From assembly GCF_015209595.1 (NCBI RefSeq), contig NZ_JADEYS010000010.1, forward strand, positions 62,001-126,000: a stretch of DNA of 64,000 nucleotides, written 5' to 3'. Shown here one piece after another: positions 17,572 to 27,748 of the stretch; the stretch's first letter is position 1, and each line of letters begins with the position of its first letter. The notes beneath the pieces are model-generated. The model was not told where the DNA came from, searched no databases, and worked only from the letters and a program-made list of their open reading frames with translations. The DNA is from Pontibacterium sinense. Lineage in GTDB: Bacteria > Pseudomonadota > Gammaproteobacteria > Pseudomonadales > Balneatricaceae. The translations under genes were made by a program, and so were the position numbers.

Positions 17572-20418
17572 GTGTACCGTTATTCCCCGATTACCTTCCG
17601 TTTATTCCTGATGTTATTGCTGCTGATCAGCGGTATTTTTGTGTCGATTTACTGGCTTACGGTGCCGATGATCAAGCAAAACGTGTTTGGACTGGAGCTA
17701 CATTCCAACCGTCAGGTACTTAACATTGTTTACGATCTGGCGAATCGGATGTATTTCAGCACCGAGTCCTATGTGGAGCAGGCGCTGGATGCGGAGGAGC
17801 AGAAGCTCAAAGCAGTGGTGGATCTGGGGGAAAGTTATATCCGGACAGGATTGGCTGATTCTGCAGAGCCTCCGCTGGACAAAAACGCCCATTGGCAGAA
17901 ACTGTATGCCGAGCTACGGCGACTGAAGTTTGATGGTGATAACTATCTCTGGATCTCTGACTTCAATAGGCGGCTGCTGTCCCATCCGGATGATAAGTTT
18001 CAGGGTAAAAACATCTCCGAACATATCGTCGCGGGTGAGCAGTCGGCACTGCCCGGCATCATCCAGCAGGTGTTGAAACAGGGTGAAGGGTTCTACAAGT
18101 ACAAGTGGTACCGCCTGCAAGATACGGAAGTGATCGATAAATACTCCTACGTCCGCAGCTTTCCCGAATGGGGCATTGTGTTGGGGGCGGGTGTGTATGC
18201 TGATGATCTCTATAAAGAAGCTGAGGCTTATAAAACGCATTTGTTGGGCGAACTGAGTCAGGCGCTGGAGAGTGTGAAGATCGCCAGTAATGGCTATCTG
18301 TATATCTTTGATTCCAACGGGGACATGATCTTTCACCCCAACTCTAATATTCGGGGCACTAACTTTAAGTCGCTGCTTAACCCCGTCACCGGCAATCCGA
18401 TCTATCAGGATCTGATCGCCGTGTCAGATACGGATGAAGAACTGTATTACAAGTGGGACACGCCCCACGACCCCGGCAATTATGCCTATGAAAAACTCTC
18501 ACTGGTGCGCCACCTGTCTGGGTTTGACTGGTATATCAGCTCCTCTGTGTACCTGGATGATCTGAAAGCCAGTTCGGTACAGCTGAGTCAGCGTTTGCTG
18601 GCGATGGGCTTTTTTGGTTTGTTGGCAGCGATCGTTGCCGCGTTTCTGTTTGCTGAATACCTGACGTCCCCGATTAAACAGCTGTCGGCTACCGCGTATA
18701 AAATCAGTCGTGGTCAGTTTGGGGCCAAAACCGGTATTAATCGCCACGATGAACTGGGCACGCTGGCGGAGTCTTTTGATTTCATGGTCGATCAGCTGCG
18801 CGACAATATTCAGGGGCTGAATACCCGCGTCGCATCGCGTACGAAAGAGCTGTCCGAATCCAACCAGCAGTTATTGCAGGCGGTCAGCTCGCTGAAAACG
18901 ACAAAGAGTGAACTGACCGCATCGGAGACCCGGCAGCGCCTGATTCTGGATGCGTTACCCGCGCAGATCGCCTATCTGGACGCGCAGGGACGCTATGTTT
19001 TTGTGAACCGCGAATACGCTGAGATGTTTAACCGGCATAAAAGCGAGCTGGTGGGTGAGCTGATGCAGGATGTGATGTCCACCGCGATGTATAAAAACAC
19101 GCTGGACTATATCCGACAGGCCCTGCGCGGTGAAAAGGTGATGTATGAGTACAGCACCGAAGTGCAGGGCAAGACCATGGTGACACGGCGTATACTGCTG
19201 CCGTTCTATGGAGAGCAGCGCCAGACCGTGGAAGGTGTACTCAACCTGTCGATTGATATTACGGCGGAGCGTGAGTCTGAGCAGCGTCTGGCTGAAGCCA
19301 GCAAGATGAAAGCGGTTGGGCAGATGTCCGGTGGTCTGGCACATGACTTCAACAACCTGCTGACCATTATTCTGGGTAACTTGCTGGAAGCGCAGGGGCA
19401 TCCCGATCTGCCGTTGGATCTGAACGGTAATCTGGTACCGGCGATTCGTGCGACCCGACGTGGTGCTGATCTGACCAAGCGTCTGTTGGCCTTTTCCCGT
19501 CGCCAGCCGCTTTCGCCTGATTGCATCAAACCCGATCACCTTATCGCCGATGTGATCAGCTTATTGTCTGGCCCGTTAGCGGAGAATATCCGTATTCAGA
19601 CCCGTATCGATGACAGCGCGCCGGTCGTGTATGTTGATGAAGCGCAGATGGAAGATGCACTGGTGAATCTGGCGCTTAACGCCGCTGACTCGATGGAGAA
19701 GGGCGGTACCCTGAGCTTTGAGGTGCGGTCGTTCTATTGCGCTACCCGTGAAGGGTTTGATGAGTCCGTACCGGCCGGTGATTATGTGATGTTATCCGTA
19801 AAAGACACCGGCTCCGGCTTCAGCGACGAAGCCTTACAGAAAGCCTATGAACCGTTCTTTACCACGAAATCGACGGGTGCAGGTTCGGGGCTTGGCTTAA
19901 GTATGGTGTACGGTTTCGTGAAGCAATCGAAGGGCTATATCCGCATTCGAAACCGCCGTGCTGCGGGTGCTGCCATTGAAATATTGTTACCGGTGGGCAC
20001 GGAACGTCAGTGCGAGACAACACTACAGGATCCGGAGCGCAACAGTTATGCGGCAACGGCGGATGCAAGCTCGCTGGTACTGCTGGTGGAAGATGATCCG
20101 GATGTACGTAAAGTTGTCAGACATCAGTTGGTCGATATCGGGTTTACCGTATTGGAAGCCGAGACTGCGGATGAAGCGGATACTCTGTTATTGAATTTGA
20201 ATGAGTTGGCGGGCGTTGTGACGGATATCGTGATGCCCGGCGCCAAAGACGGTTACGCTGTGGCTCAGCGGGTTAAAGAGCGTTATCCAGCGGCGTTTAT
20301 TGTATTGATGACAGGGTATAGCGAAGCTTACAGCGAACATGATGCAGAATTCTCTTTGTTGCAGAAGCCGTTCGATCAGGCCGCGCTGGCAAAAGTGATC
20401 TTCCCGGAAAGCAAATAA
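17572..20418 (+). CDS. Hybrid sensor histidine kinase (double Cache-HAMP-PAS-HisKA-HATPase-REC)
   Basis: A 948-residue membrane kinase. Order: first membrane helix (about 8-30), a periplasmic sensor with two Cache-like repeats (DGDNYLWISDFNRRLLSHPD and NGYLYIFDSNGDMIFHP), second helix (about 342-362), HAMP, PAS (about 455-570), HisKA with phospho-accepting His591 (HDFNNLLT), ATPase domain (DTGSGFSD, GSGLGLSMVYGF) and a C-terminal receiver with Asp885. The Cache domains suggest a small periplasmic ligand such as an organic acid. It is followed 26 bp later by an OmpR-type regulator, its likely partner. The GTG start at 17572 has only a weak ribosome site. Confidence 0.92.
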   Translation: MYRYSPITFRLFLMLLLLISGIFVSIYWLTVPMIKQNVFGLELHSNRQVLNIVYDLANRMYFSTESYVEQALDAEEQKLKAVVDLGESYIRTGLADSAEPPLDKNAHWQKLYAELRRLKFDGDNYLWISDFNRRLLSHPDDKFQGKNISEHIVAGEQSALPGIIQQVLKQGEGFYKYKWYRLQDTEVIDKYSYVRSFPEWGIVLGAGVYADDLYKEAEAYKTHLLGELSQALESVKIASNGYLYIFDSNGDMIFHPNSNIRGTNFKSLLNPVTGNPIYQDLIAVSDTDEELYYKWDTPHDPGNYAYEKLSLVRHLSGFDWYISSSVYLDDLKASSVQLSQRLLAMGFFGLLAAIVAAFLFAEYLTSPIKQLSATAYKISRGQFGAKTGINRHDELGTLAESFDFMVDQLRDNIQGLNTRVASRTKELSESNQQLLQAVSSLKTTKSELTASETRQRLILDALPAQIAYLDAQGRYVFVNREYAEMFNRHKSELVGELMQDVMSTAMYKNTLDYIRQALRGEKVMYEYSTEVQGKTMVTRRILLPFYGEQRQTVEGVLNLSIDITAERESEQRLAEASKMKAVGQMSGGLAHDFNNLLTIILGNLLEAQGHPDLPLDLNGNLVPAIRATRRGADLTKRLLAFSRRQPLSPDCIKPDHLIADVISLLSGPLAENIRIQTRIDDSAPVVYVDEAQMEDALVNLALNAADSMEKGGTLSFEVRSFYCATREGFDESVPAGDYVMLSVKDTGSGFSDEALQKAYEPFFTTKSTGAGSGLGLSMVYGFVKQSKGYIRIRNRRAAGAAIEILLPVGTERQCETTLQDPERNSYAATADASSLVLLVEDDPDVRKVVRHQLVDIGFTVLEAETADEADTLLLNLNELAGVVTDIVMPGAKDGYAVAQRVKERYPAAFIVLMTGYSEAYSEHDAEFSLLQKPFDQAALAKVIFPESK

Positions 20419-20444
20419 CGATAACAATTAGAAGAGGCCACACC

Positions 20445-21164
20445 ATGGCTCAGGAAGCAGCGATGAAAAGTAATAACCTGATCTACGTGATAGAAGATGA
20501 AGAAGATCTGGGGCAGCTGATGTGCAGGGCGCTGGAAAATTTTCGCTATCAGGTGCGTTATTTCACCAACGGTGTGGATGCGTTGACGGCTGCACCCAAA
20601 GACAACCCGGATATCTGTATTGTTGACCTGAATCTGCCTGATATGGATGGCCTGGAGCTGGTGAAACAGTTCGACAGCCAGCACCGTGGCGTGATCATCG
20701 TCTCCGGTCGGGATGACCTGACGGATCGAGTGTTGGGGCTGGAGTTTGGTGCTGATGATTACGTCACCAAACCGTTTGAACCCCGTGAGCTGGTCGCACG
20801 AGTGCAGAGTTTGCTCCGGCGGTTGCAGCGCAGTGTTGAAGCGGAAACCGTAGTGGCCAAAAAAGCAGAGTTTTCGGGCTGGGTCTTCCGTCCGGATTCA
20901 CTGGAACTGAGCTATCAGGCTCAGGATAAACAGTCTCTCAGTCGCGCTGAAGGTGACATGCTGCTGTCGCTGCTCAAGCATCCCTTTCAGATCCTCTCCC
21001 GTGATCAACTGCTTGGGGATAACTGCACGCCGTATGACCGCAGTATTGATGTTCGTATGTCCCGCTTGCGTAAGAAACTGGAGAGCAGTGGGGATGGCAA
21101 TGAGCTGATAAAAACGGTGTATGGCGCAGGGTATATGCTGACGACCGCGGTGGTGTGGAGTTAG
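20445..21164 (+). CDS. OmpR-family response regulator
   Basis: A 239-residue two-domain regulator: receiver (about 13-125) with acidic pocket EDEED, phospho-acceptor Asp61 (IVDLNLPDMDG) and Lys in YVTKPFEP, then a winged-helix DNA-binding domain (SRAEGDMLLSLLKHP, RSIDVRMSRLRKKLE). AGAAGAGG before the ATG is a good ribosome site. Adjacent to and probably co-transcribed with the hybrid kinase. Targets are unknown; the convergent permease gene and the acyl-CoA operon are nearby candidates. Confidence 0.93.
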   Translation: MAQEAAMKSNNLIYVIEDEEDLGQLMCRALENFRYQVRYFTNGVDALTAAPKDNPDICIVDLNLPDMDGLELVKQFDSQHRGVIIVSGRDDLTDRVLGLEFGADDYVTKPFEPRELVARVQSLLRRLQRSVEAETVVAKKAEFSGWVFRPDSLELSYQAQDKQSLSRAEGDMLLSLLKHPFQILSRDQLLGDNCTPYDRSIDVRMSRLRKKLESSGDGNELIKTVYGAGYMLTTAVVWS

Positions 21165-21222
21165 TTGGGGCTGGATGTTGGGAATCGCTATCCTCGTCCC
21201 AACAAAACGTATGACAAACACT

Positions 21223-21254
21223 AAAAAGGGGAGCTAATCAGCTCCCCTTTTTTA
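21223..21254. terminator. Bidirectional terminator
   Basis: Stem GGGGAGCT/AGCTCCCC with a four-base loop, flanked by five A residues on one side and a run of T on the other. It serves both the response-regulator gene and the convergent permease gene. Confidence 0.9.
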
Positions 21255-21271
21255 TACCTCAGAGACAGAGA

Positions 21272-22681
21272 TCAGGCGGTCTCTTTCTCTTTTTTCGTCT
21301 CCTCTTCACCATCGGCAAAGATGATCTCATCCTCTGGACGGTGACGACCCATCAGCTTCGGACGTTCGATCAGGAAGTACAGCACCAGACCAATCACAAC
21401 CGCATACACGGTGGATTTCGGATCTGGCATCGCCAGTGTCACGGCAACGATACCCGCAACACCACGCTCGGTTGGGTTCTTCAGCTGTTCCATGCCCACC
21501 ATGATGCAGATGTAAGCGGTCAGGATCAGTGTCAGCGACAGCGCAATCGGCAGTACAGGTTTAAACAGGGTGACGAGTGGCAAGATGAACAGTGCTACCA
21601 GACCGGTGATCCAGAATGTACCGCCACCACTGTAGATGGAGTCCATCGCTTTACGGCCCATCGCATAACGTTCAGCAACGGTCGCGTGTGCAGCGGTCCA
21701 CAGAGGACCGGCCAGACCCGGCCAAGGCGCCAGAAAAGCATGCATACCGTTACGCAGTGCGGTAACCAGGTGTACACGGTCAACGCTCTCTTCAATGGAT
21801 TCATCTTTACGCAGGTGGTCAACACGTTTTACCAGTGTGAAACCAACAATGATGTCACCAAATGCAATGACGTACGCGATGATTGCAGTTGGGATCGCCA
21901 GCAGGAATACATCCCAGCCTGGGAAGCCAACAGTGAATGTCAGGTACTGGAACATCAGTGCGAAATCTGGCTGAGTGATACCCCATTCGATCTCTGGAAC
22001 AGCGTATTCGCCGCTGGTCCAGCCAATGATCATCGCGATAATCATGCCCGGTACCATACCAAAGGTCGCGATACGTTTTGCCAGCGAACTTTCTTCCATA
22101 ATGTTCTTGAATGACAGCGAGAACAGGATGTAAGCAGAGATGATGGAACCGACGATCAGGGAGATAGGTGTTGCGTCAACACGGCCACCCACTTTCAACT
22201 CACCCATCATTGCTGCGATACCCGCGCCGATGATAATGCCCGCTTTTAGTGAGTTCGGAATGACTTCAACCAGTTTAGAACCCCAGCGAGTGATGCCCAG
22301 AATAAAGAAGATAATGGTCACTTCCAGCTGCAGCGCAAACAGAGCTTTAATCGCTTCAGGCCCGGGTTCGAACCCTTTGAGATACAGCAACACCACCGGG
22401 ATTGCGGGGGTGATCCAGCCCGGAACCAGAGGGACACCCATCAGTGCCGGTAGGCAGTAACCCAGGCCAGCAACGAAGGTGAAAGCCAGTGCCGCTTCGT
22501 ACGGCATGCCAAGGTATTTTTGCAGAAGAGGAATCATCGCCAGACCAACCACAAACATGATCAGGCCTTGGATCATCTCTGGGGTTTCCCATTTGTAATG
22601 TACAAACGGCAGACGGATTTTAAACGGGCCTAACGGCCAGTAGGGTTGTTCCTCGCCGAAGGGGCGTTGGATCAAAGGCAT
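21272..22681 (-). CDS. Multi-pass inner-membrane permease (NCS2/UraA-like fold, substrate unknown)
   Basis: A 469-residue very hydrophobic protein with about 12 membrane segments, a cytoplasmic N-terminus beginning MPLIQRPFGEEQPYWPLGPF and a charged Lys/Glu-rich tail. The pattern of paired long helices and the GMPYEAALAFTFVAGLGY and GWITPAIPVVLL segments resemble nucleobase/anion-type permeases of the UraA fold, but no diagnostic substrate motif was recognised. ATG 22681 follows AAGGA; the frame is open further upstream without a better start. It is convergent with the two-component genes and may be under their control. Confidence 0.7.
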   Translation of the reverse strand: MPLIQRPFGEEQPYWPLGPFKIRLPFVHYKWETPEMIQGLIMFVVGLAMIPLLQKYLGMPYEAALAFTFVAGLGYCLPALMGVPLVPGWITPAIPVVLLYLKGFEPGPEAIKALFALQLEVTIIFFILGITRWGSKLVEVIPNSLKAGIIIGAGIAAMMGELKVGGRVDATPISLIVGSIISAYILFSLSFKNIMEESSLAKRIATFGMVPGMIIAMIIGWTSGEYAVPEIEWGITQPDFALMFQYLTFTVGFPGWDVFLLAIPTAIIAYVIAFGDIIVGFTLVKRVDHLRKDESIEESVDRVHLVTALRNGMHAFLAPWPGLAGPLWTAAHATVAERYAMGRKAMDSIYSGGGTFWITGLVALFILPLVTLFKPVLPIALSLTLILTAYICIMVGMEQLKNPTERGVAGIVAVTLAMPDPKSTVYAVVIGLVLYFLIERPKLMGRHRPEDEIIFADGEEETKKEKETA

Positions 22682-22902
22682 TTTTTTTTCCTTATTAGTG
22701 GCTCGCTCTATCACAAGGGCCGTTTTGTCGGAGGGGCAATACATGCAAGGTGCACTTGCCACGGTCGAACAAAATGGTGATCCCGCGAGGCAGTAAACAG
22801 GAAAACTACAAATAGACTTTGTCGTAAATCTTACGAATTGTAACGGCGTGGATGAAGCGCCGATTGCGGATGGTACTTTTTTTACTTTGAGTGAATGCTC
22901 AA

Positions 22903-22916
22903 TTGATGAATATCAA
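22903..22916. promoter_or_regulatory. FNR/ANR/DNR-type binding site upstream of the nos operon
   Basis: TTGATGAATATCAA is a perfect match to the consensus TTGAT-N4-ATCAA for Crp/Fnr-family anaerobic regulators (FNR, ANR, DNR). It lies ~84 bp before the chosen start of the CusF-like gene. If centred at -41.5 it places transcription start near 22951, compatible with activation of the copper protein and nosRZDFYL under low oxygen or nitric oxide. Which family member binds cannot be told from the site. The rest of the 318-bp gap (22682-22999) shows no other clear feature. Confidence 0.8.
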
Positions 22917-22999
22917 ACACATCTTTTAGCCTCAGGCGTACTGTTCTCAATGTGACAAATTGTCGCAGTTTATATTCTTGTTATATGGAGTGTGTGTTG

Positions 23000-23365
23000 G
23001 TGAAGACGTTGACTAATCTATCTGTGGCGGTTGGGTTATCTGCTTGTTTTGCTCTCACTAGTTTTCAAGCCGTTGCGCAGGATTCCGGCGCTCACTCCAT
23101 GCATCAGCATTCGGCAGCTACAGCAGAGACTCAGGTGGCTGAAGTCGTTACCTCTGGGGTTGTGAAAGGTATTTTGCCATCGACGAATCAGCTCAAAGTT
23201 CGGCATCAACCGATTCCTGAATGGTCGATGGGGGCGATGCAAATGAAGTTTTTTCTGGCTCCCTATCTAGAGATTACCGACTTTCATGAAGGTCAGAAGA
23301 TCAAGTTCCGACTGCATCAGAAGAACATGATGAAGTACACCATTCTGGAAGTTCTGGAAAAGTAA
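23000..23365 (+). CDS. CusF-like periplasmic copper-binding protein
   Basis: A 121-residue secreted protein with a cleavable signal peptide (hydrophobic run SVAVGLSACFALT, cut after AVA), a His/Met-rich linker (HSMHQHS) and a small beta-barrel resembling the copper chaperone CusF. Putative metal ligands fall in RHQPIPEWSMGAMQMKF (His, Trp and several Met), though the Trp-Met spacing is not identical to E. coli CusF. It is the first gene after the FNR-type box and lies 179 bp before nosR. A role in supplying copper to NosZ is a reasonable inference. GTG 23000 is chosen 9 bases after GGAG; GTG 22994 is an alternative. Confidence 0.75.
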   Translation: MKTLTNLSVAVGLSACFALTSFQAVAQDSGAHSMHQHSAATAETQVAEVVTSGVVKGILPSTNQLKVRHQPIPEWSMGAMQMKFFLAPYLEITDFHEGQKIKFRLHQKNMMKYTILEVLEK

Positions 23366-23419
23366 CACTAAGCGGTTAAATCACAGGGATGTCCCCGTTT
23401 GACAGCAAGTTTGGGGTCT

Positions 23420-23477
23420 GTGATTCAGCGAAGGGTTATCGCCCGTGAATCACCAACCGCAGTGAGGAGACTCACTG
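23420..23477 (+). other. Two hairpins between the CusF-like gene and nosR
   Basis: First hairpin: arms GTGATTCA (23420-23427) and TGAATCAC (23446-23453), with an inner GCGA/TCGC pairing. Second: CAGTGAG/CTCACTG closing a GAGA tetraloop (23460-23477). Neither is followed by a T run. In the leader of nosR they may govern mRNA processing or partial attenuation between the copper protein and the nos genes. Confidence 0.6.
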
Positions 23478-23544
23478 TTTATTTGCAAATCGTAGCGTGT
23501 TCATTTGGCTGATCGTTGATGAAACTACGCTTTAAGGTACCAAA

Positions 23545-25707
23545 ATGGATCTGAACGTTCGTTTTCTCCGTCCCGTGTTTGTGTTTGTTGTCTTAGTGCT
23601 GGTATCACTGCTGACTTCAACTTTCGCTATGGCGATGGCCCCTGTGTCTGAAACTCAGAAACTGGAGACTATTCAGCAGGCGTTTCTACAAACCAGCACG
23701 ATTCGCGAAAAGTCTCCTGTTGCCGAAGGAAAAATGTCGGCATGGACGGTCTACAACGGTGAAGACATTGCCGGGTACGCCTTCGAAACGAACGATGTTG
23801 TGAATATCCCCGCCTATTCTGGCAAGCCAATCAATACACTGGTCGTGATGGACGTTAGCGGGAAACTGTTGGCGACTCGCGTATTGGAACACCATGAGCC
23901 TATTTTGCTGGTGGGTATCCCCGAACAGAAACTGTTCGATTTTGCCGCAGCCTACGAAGGCCTGAACGTTACTGACAAGGTACGTGTCGGTGCGAGCAAC
24001 AACCCCGATGTCGTTAACGTCGATGTGGTTTCCGGTGCGACCGTTACCGTTATGGTGGTGAATGAAGCGATCATGCGCTCGGCACGAAAAGTCGCGCAGG
24101 TGCTGGGGATTGCAGGCTTATCCGAACAGGCTAAAGTGCCACCGGCCACTATCAAACCGGATCTGTTCAAAAAGGCGAGCTGGACTGAACTGACCGGTGA
24201 TGGATCGATCCGCCGGCTGAGTCTGGTTGAAGGTGATATCGACAAGGCCTTTGAAGGTACTGCGGCCGCGACAAAAGGCCGTCATGGTGAAGGCCGTAAG
24301 CAACGCCCCTTCATCGATATGTACTATGCACCGCTCAATATCCCCACCATTGGCCGTAACCTGCTTGGCGATGATCAGTTCAAATGGTTGATGAGTGAGC
24401 TGGAAGAGGGTGATCAGGCGGTAGCTGTGATGGGCAGCGGGCAGTATTCCTTCAAAGGGAATGGCTATGTACGTGGCGGTATCTTTGACCGCACCCAGTT
24501 GCAGCAGTCCGACAAAGTGATCAGTTTCCACGATACCGATTACTACCGTCTCGATGATGTGTACATCGACGGCTTCCCCGGTTTTAAAGAGATGGCGATC
24601 TTTATCGTGCGCAACCAGTACGAGTTTGATCCCGGTACTCCGTGGCAGATTGAGTTGCTGGTACGCCGCCAGGTTGGTGCACTGGACAGCGTATTCACCA
24701 GTTTCTACGGCGACTACCTGACCTTAGAGCAGTATATCGACCGTCCGGCTCCGGTGGTGGAGCCTGAACCTGAAGCGTTATGGGTCTCTATCTGGAAAGA
24801 CCGCGCTTTTCAGATCGGTGTCCTGAGTGTCGCACTGGGTGTGCTCTTTATCGTGATCTTTATTCAGGATGTGTTGGTGCGTTATCCGCGTTTCCTGCAT
24901 GCCTTCCGCCGTGGTTACCTGCTCTTCACTGTGTTCTTTATTGGCTGGTACACCCTCGGCCAGCTGTCGGTGGTGAATGTCTTTACCTTCGTGCATGCGC
25001 TGAAAGGTGATTTTCAGTGGGAGCTGTTCCTGCTTGATCCGGTGCTGTTCATTCTCTGGGGATTTGTGGCAATGACCATGTTGCTCTGGGGGCGCGGTAT
25101 TTTCTGCGGTTGGTTATGCCCGTTTGGTGCCTTACAGGAGCTGATTAATGAGCTGGCCCGACGCTTTAAGGTGAAACAGTTTGAACCGCCGTTTGCTGTG
25201 CATGAACGCTTGTGGGCTGTGAAGTATGTGATTTTGCTGGGGCTGTTTGCGATCTCGCTGGAGTCGCTGGCCGAAGCGGAAAAATATGCCGAGGTCGAGC
25301 CTTTTAAAACTGCTTTCCTACTCAAGTTTCAGCGCGAATGGGGCTACGTGTTTTATGCCATATTCCTACTGCTGATCTCTATTTTTACCCGCAAAGTGTA
25401 CTGCCGTTACATCTGCCCACTGGGGGCTGCATTGGCGATTCCAGCACGCTTGCGACTGTTTGACTGGCTGAAGCGTCGTAAAGAGTGCGGTCAGCCTTGT
25501 AAGGTTTGCGCTAATGAGTGCGAGATTCAGGCGATCCATCCGGACGGGTCGATCAATGGCAATGAATGCCACCAGTGTCTGGACTGCCAGATGACTTACT
25601 ACCGCGACGACAAATGTCCGCCGTTGGTACAGAAAAAACGTAAGAAAGCGAAACACGATGCAGCTATGAAGAAAATTCCGGCCATGGAGATCACCGATCC
25701 GGCGTAA
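23545..25707 (+). CDS. nosR: NosR, membrane flavo-iron-sulfur protein of N2O respiration
   Basis: NosR is needed for nos expression and for electron supply to nitrous oxide reductase. The 720-residue protein has an N-terminal membrane/signal segment (about 9-31), a periplasmic FMN-binding domain with flavin-attachment Thr166 in SGATVT, several membrane helices from about residue 420, two CxxxCP motifs (Cys521/525 in CGWLCPFG, Cys620/624 in CRYICPLG) and a C-terminal cysteine cluster (CGQPCKVCANECE and CHQCLDCQ). Length and order are normal. nosZ follows after 76 bp. Confidence 0.97.
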   Translation: MDLNVRFLRPVFVFVVLVLVSLLTSTFAMAMAPVSETQKLETIQQAFLQTSTIREKSPVAEGKMSAWTVYNGEDIAGYAFETNDVVNIPAYSGKPINTLVVMDVSGKLLATRVLEHHEPILLVGIPEQKLFDFAAAYEGLNVTDKVRVGASNNPDVVNVDVVSGATVTVMVVNEAIMRSARKVAQVLGIAGLSEQAKVPPATIKPDLFKKASWTELTGDGSIRRLSLVEGDIDKAFEGTAAATKGRHGEGRKQRPFIDMYYAPLNIPTIGRNLLGDDQFKWLMSELEEGDQAVAVMGSGQYSFKGNGYVRGGIFDRTQLQQSDKVISFHDTDYYRLDDVYIDGFPGFKEMAIFIVRNQYEFDPGTPWQIELLVRRQVGALDSVFTSFYGDYLTLEQYIDRPAPVVEPEPEALWVSIWKDRAFQIGVLSVALGVLFIVIFIQDVLVRYPRFLHAFRRGYLLFTVFFIGWYTLGQLSVVNVFTFVHALKGDFQWELFLLDPVLFILWGFVAMTMLLWGRGIFCGWLCPFGALQELINELARRFKVKQFEPPFAVHERLWAVKYVILLGLFAISLESLAEAEKYAEVEPFKTAFLLKFQREWGYVFYAIFLLLISIFTRKVYCRYICPLGAALAIPARLRLFDWLKRRKECGQPCKVCANECEIQAIHPDGSINGNECHQCLDCQMTYYRDDKCPPLVQKKRKKAKHDAAMKKIPAMEITDPA

Positions 25708-25783
25708 TCGCTAGCTGCGAACAAAGACTCAATCGACGCCGACCGGAGAGGCCGGACGTTATTTTCACTGGAGATCGAAGACG

Positions 25784-27694
25784 ATGATAGATCCAAACGA
25801 CAAGAACCTCCCTAAGATTGATACCGAAGATCCAAAGGCTACGGAACATGTGAAGCTTAGCCGCCGTTTGTTCCTGGGTGGCTCTGCTGCGCTGGTCGGC
25901 GCTGTAGGCACCATGGGCGCAACCATGGGTTCGGCGCTGCTGCCGTCGACGGCACATGCATCGTCTGACAGCAAGCACACAGTTGGTCCAGGTGAATTGG
26001 ATGAATATTACGGCTTCTGGAGTGGTGGTCACTCGGGTGAGGTACGTATTCTGGGTCTGCCATCCATGCGTGAGCTGATGCGTATTCCGGTGTTTAACGT
26101 GGACAGCGCCACCGGTTGGGGTATCACCAACGAAAGTAAGGCAGTGCTGGGTGAAAACGCGCCAATGAACGGCGACTCTCACCATCCGCATATGTCGATG
26201 ACCGATGGTCAGTACGACGGTAAATACATCTTCATCAACGATAAGGCCAACACCCGTGTTGCCCGTATCCGCGGTGACATCATGAAGACTGATAAGATCA
26301 CCACAGTGCCGAACTGTCAGGCGATCCACGGTCTGCGTGTACAGAAGGTACCGCACACCAAGTACGTCTTTGCTAACGCAGAGTTCCGTATGCCGCATCC
26401 GAATAACGGCCTGAATATGGATGACATCGAAGGCTACTACACTATGTTCTCTGCCATTAATGCAGAGACCATGGAAGTGGATTGGCAGGTGATTGTCGAC
26501 GGTAACCTGGACAACACCGATGCGGATTACACCGGTAAGTATGCGTTCTCTACTTGTTACAACGCCGAAGGTGCCGTCGATCTGGCCGGTTCCATGCGTC
26601 TGGAACGTGACCACCTGGTTGTCTTCAACATCGCGCGTATTGAAGCCGCAGTGAAAGCGGGTAAGTTCAAGAATCTGGGTGATTCCAAAGTCCCTGTGGT
26701 TGATGGTCGCAAAGGTTCCGATCTGACCCGTTACATCCCAGTACCGAAAAACCCGCACGGTATCAATACCGCACCGGGTGGTAAGTACGCCGTAGCAAAC
26801 GGCAAGTTATCGCCAACTGTGACTGTGCTGCAGCTGGATAAGTTTGACGCACTGTTCGAAGATAAGATCAAACCACGTGATGCAGTCGTCGCTGAAGTGG
26901 AGCTGGGTCTGGGGCCGTTGCACACTGCCTTTGATGGTCGTGGCAACGCATTCACCACTCTGTTTATCGATAGCCAGGTATGTAAGTGGGATGTGGAAAA
27001 AGCGATCCGAGCTTACAACGGTGAGAAAGTGGACTACATCCTGCAGAAACTGGACGTTCACTATCAGCCGGGTCACAACCACACCACGATGGGTGAAACC
27101 CGTGATGCTGATGGTAAGTACCTGGTTTCTTTGCAGAAGTTCTCTAAAGACCGCTTCCTGAAATGTGGTCCTCTGCATGCCGAGAACGATCAGTTGATCG
27201 ATATCTCCGGTGATGAGATGAAGCTGATCCATGATGGCCCAACGTACGCAGAGCCGCACGATTGCATGATCGTTCACCGTTCTAAGGTGAAAACACGCAA
27301 GCTCTACGACCGTAAAGATCCAACCTTCGCTATGACTGTTGAAATGGCGAAGAAAGATGGCGTGACACTGGAAACCGACAACAAAATCATCCGTGAAGGC
27401 AATAAGGTCCGTGTTTACATGACCTCGGTTGCACCAAGTTTCGGTATGAACGAGTTCAAGGTAAAGCAGGGTGACGAGGTGACTGTGGTCATCACCAACC
27501 TTGACCAGATCGAAGATGTGACCCACGGTTTCTGTATGGTAAACCATGGCGCACAGATGGAGATCAGCCCACAGCAGACTGCATCTGTAACCTTTATGGC
27601 GGATCAGCCTGGCGTGCACTGGTACTACTGCAACTGGTTCTGTCACGCGCTGCACATGGAGATGCGTGGTCGAATGCTGGTTGAACCGGCGTAA
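25784..27694 (+). CDS. nosZ: Nitrous oxide reductase NosZ (clade I, Tat-exported)
   Basis: Reduces N2O to N2 in the periplasm at a tetranuclear CuZ site, with electrons entering through binuclear CuA. The 636-residue precursor has a twin-arginine signal (SRRLFLGG, Arg27-Arg28) ending near STAHA, which marks clade I. The N-terminal seven-bladed propeller contains His ligands such as HHPHMS. The C-terminal cupredoxin domain carries the CuA set Cys616, Cys620, His624 and Met627 ([12 protein letters not shown]). All key residues seen are present, so the enzyme should be functional. Confidence 0.98.
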   Translation: MIDPNDKNLPKIDTEDPKATEHVKLSRRLFLGGSAALVGAVGTMGATMGSALLPSTAHASSDSKHTVGPGELDEYYGFWSGGHSGEVRILGLPSMRELMRIPVFNVDSATGWGITNESKAVLGENAPMNGDSHHPHMSMTDGQYDGKYIFINDKANTRVARIRGDIMKTDKITTVPNCQAIHGLRVQKVPHTKYVFANAEFRMPHPNNGLNMDDIEGYYTMFSAINAETMEVDWQVIVDGNLDNTDADYTGKYAFSTCYNAEGAVDLAGSMRLERDHLVVFNIARIEAAVKAGKFKNLGDSKVPVVDGRKGSDLTRYIPVPKNPHGINTAPGGKYAVANGKLSPTVTVLQLDKFDALFEDKIKPRDAVVAEVELGLGPLHTAFDGRGNAFTTLFIDSQVCKWDVEKAIRAYNGEKVDYILQKLDVHYQPGHNHTTMGETRDADGKYLVSLQKFSKDRFLKCGPLHAENDQLIDISGDEMKLIHDGPTYAEPHDCMIVHRSKVKTRKLYDRKDPTFAMTVEMAKKDGVTLETDNKIIREGNKVRVYMTSVAPSFGMNEFKVKQGDEVTVVITNLDQIEDVTHGFCMVNHGAQMEISPQQTASVTFMADQPGVHWYYCNWFCHALHMEMRGRMLVEPA

Positions 27695-27748
27695 ATCACT
27701 GCAACAGGTATGACTGTGATTGAATAGTCACAGGTTGTTCGCTCAAAC

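Noticed and set aside
25691-26758. Long minus-strand frame opposite nosZ
   Set aside because: nosZ motifs and codon use on the plus strand are clear; the antisense frame is a by-product.
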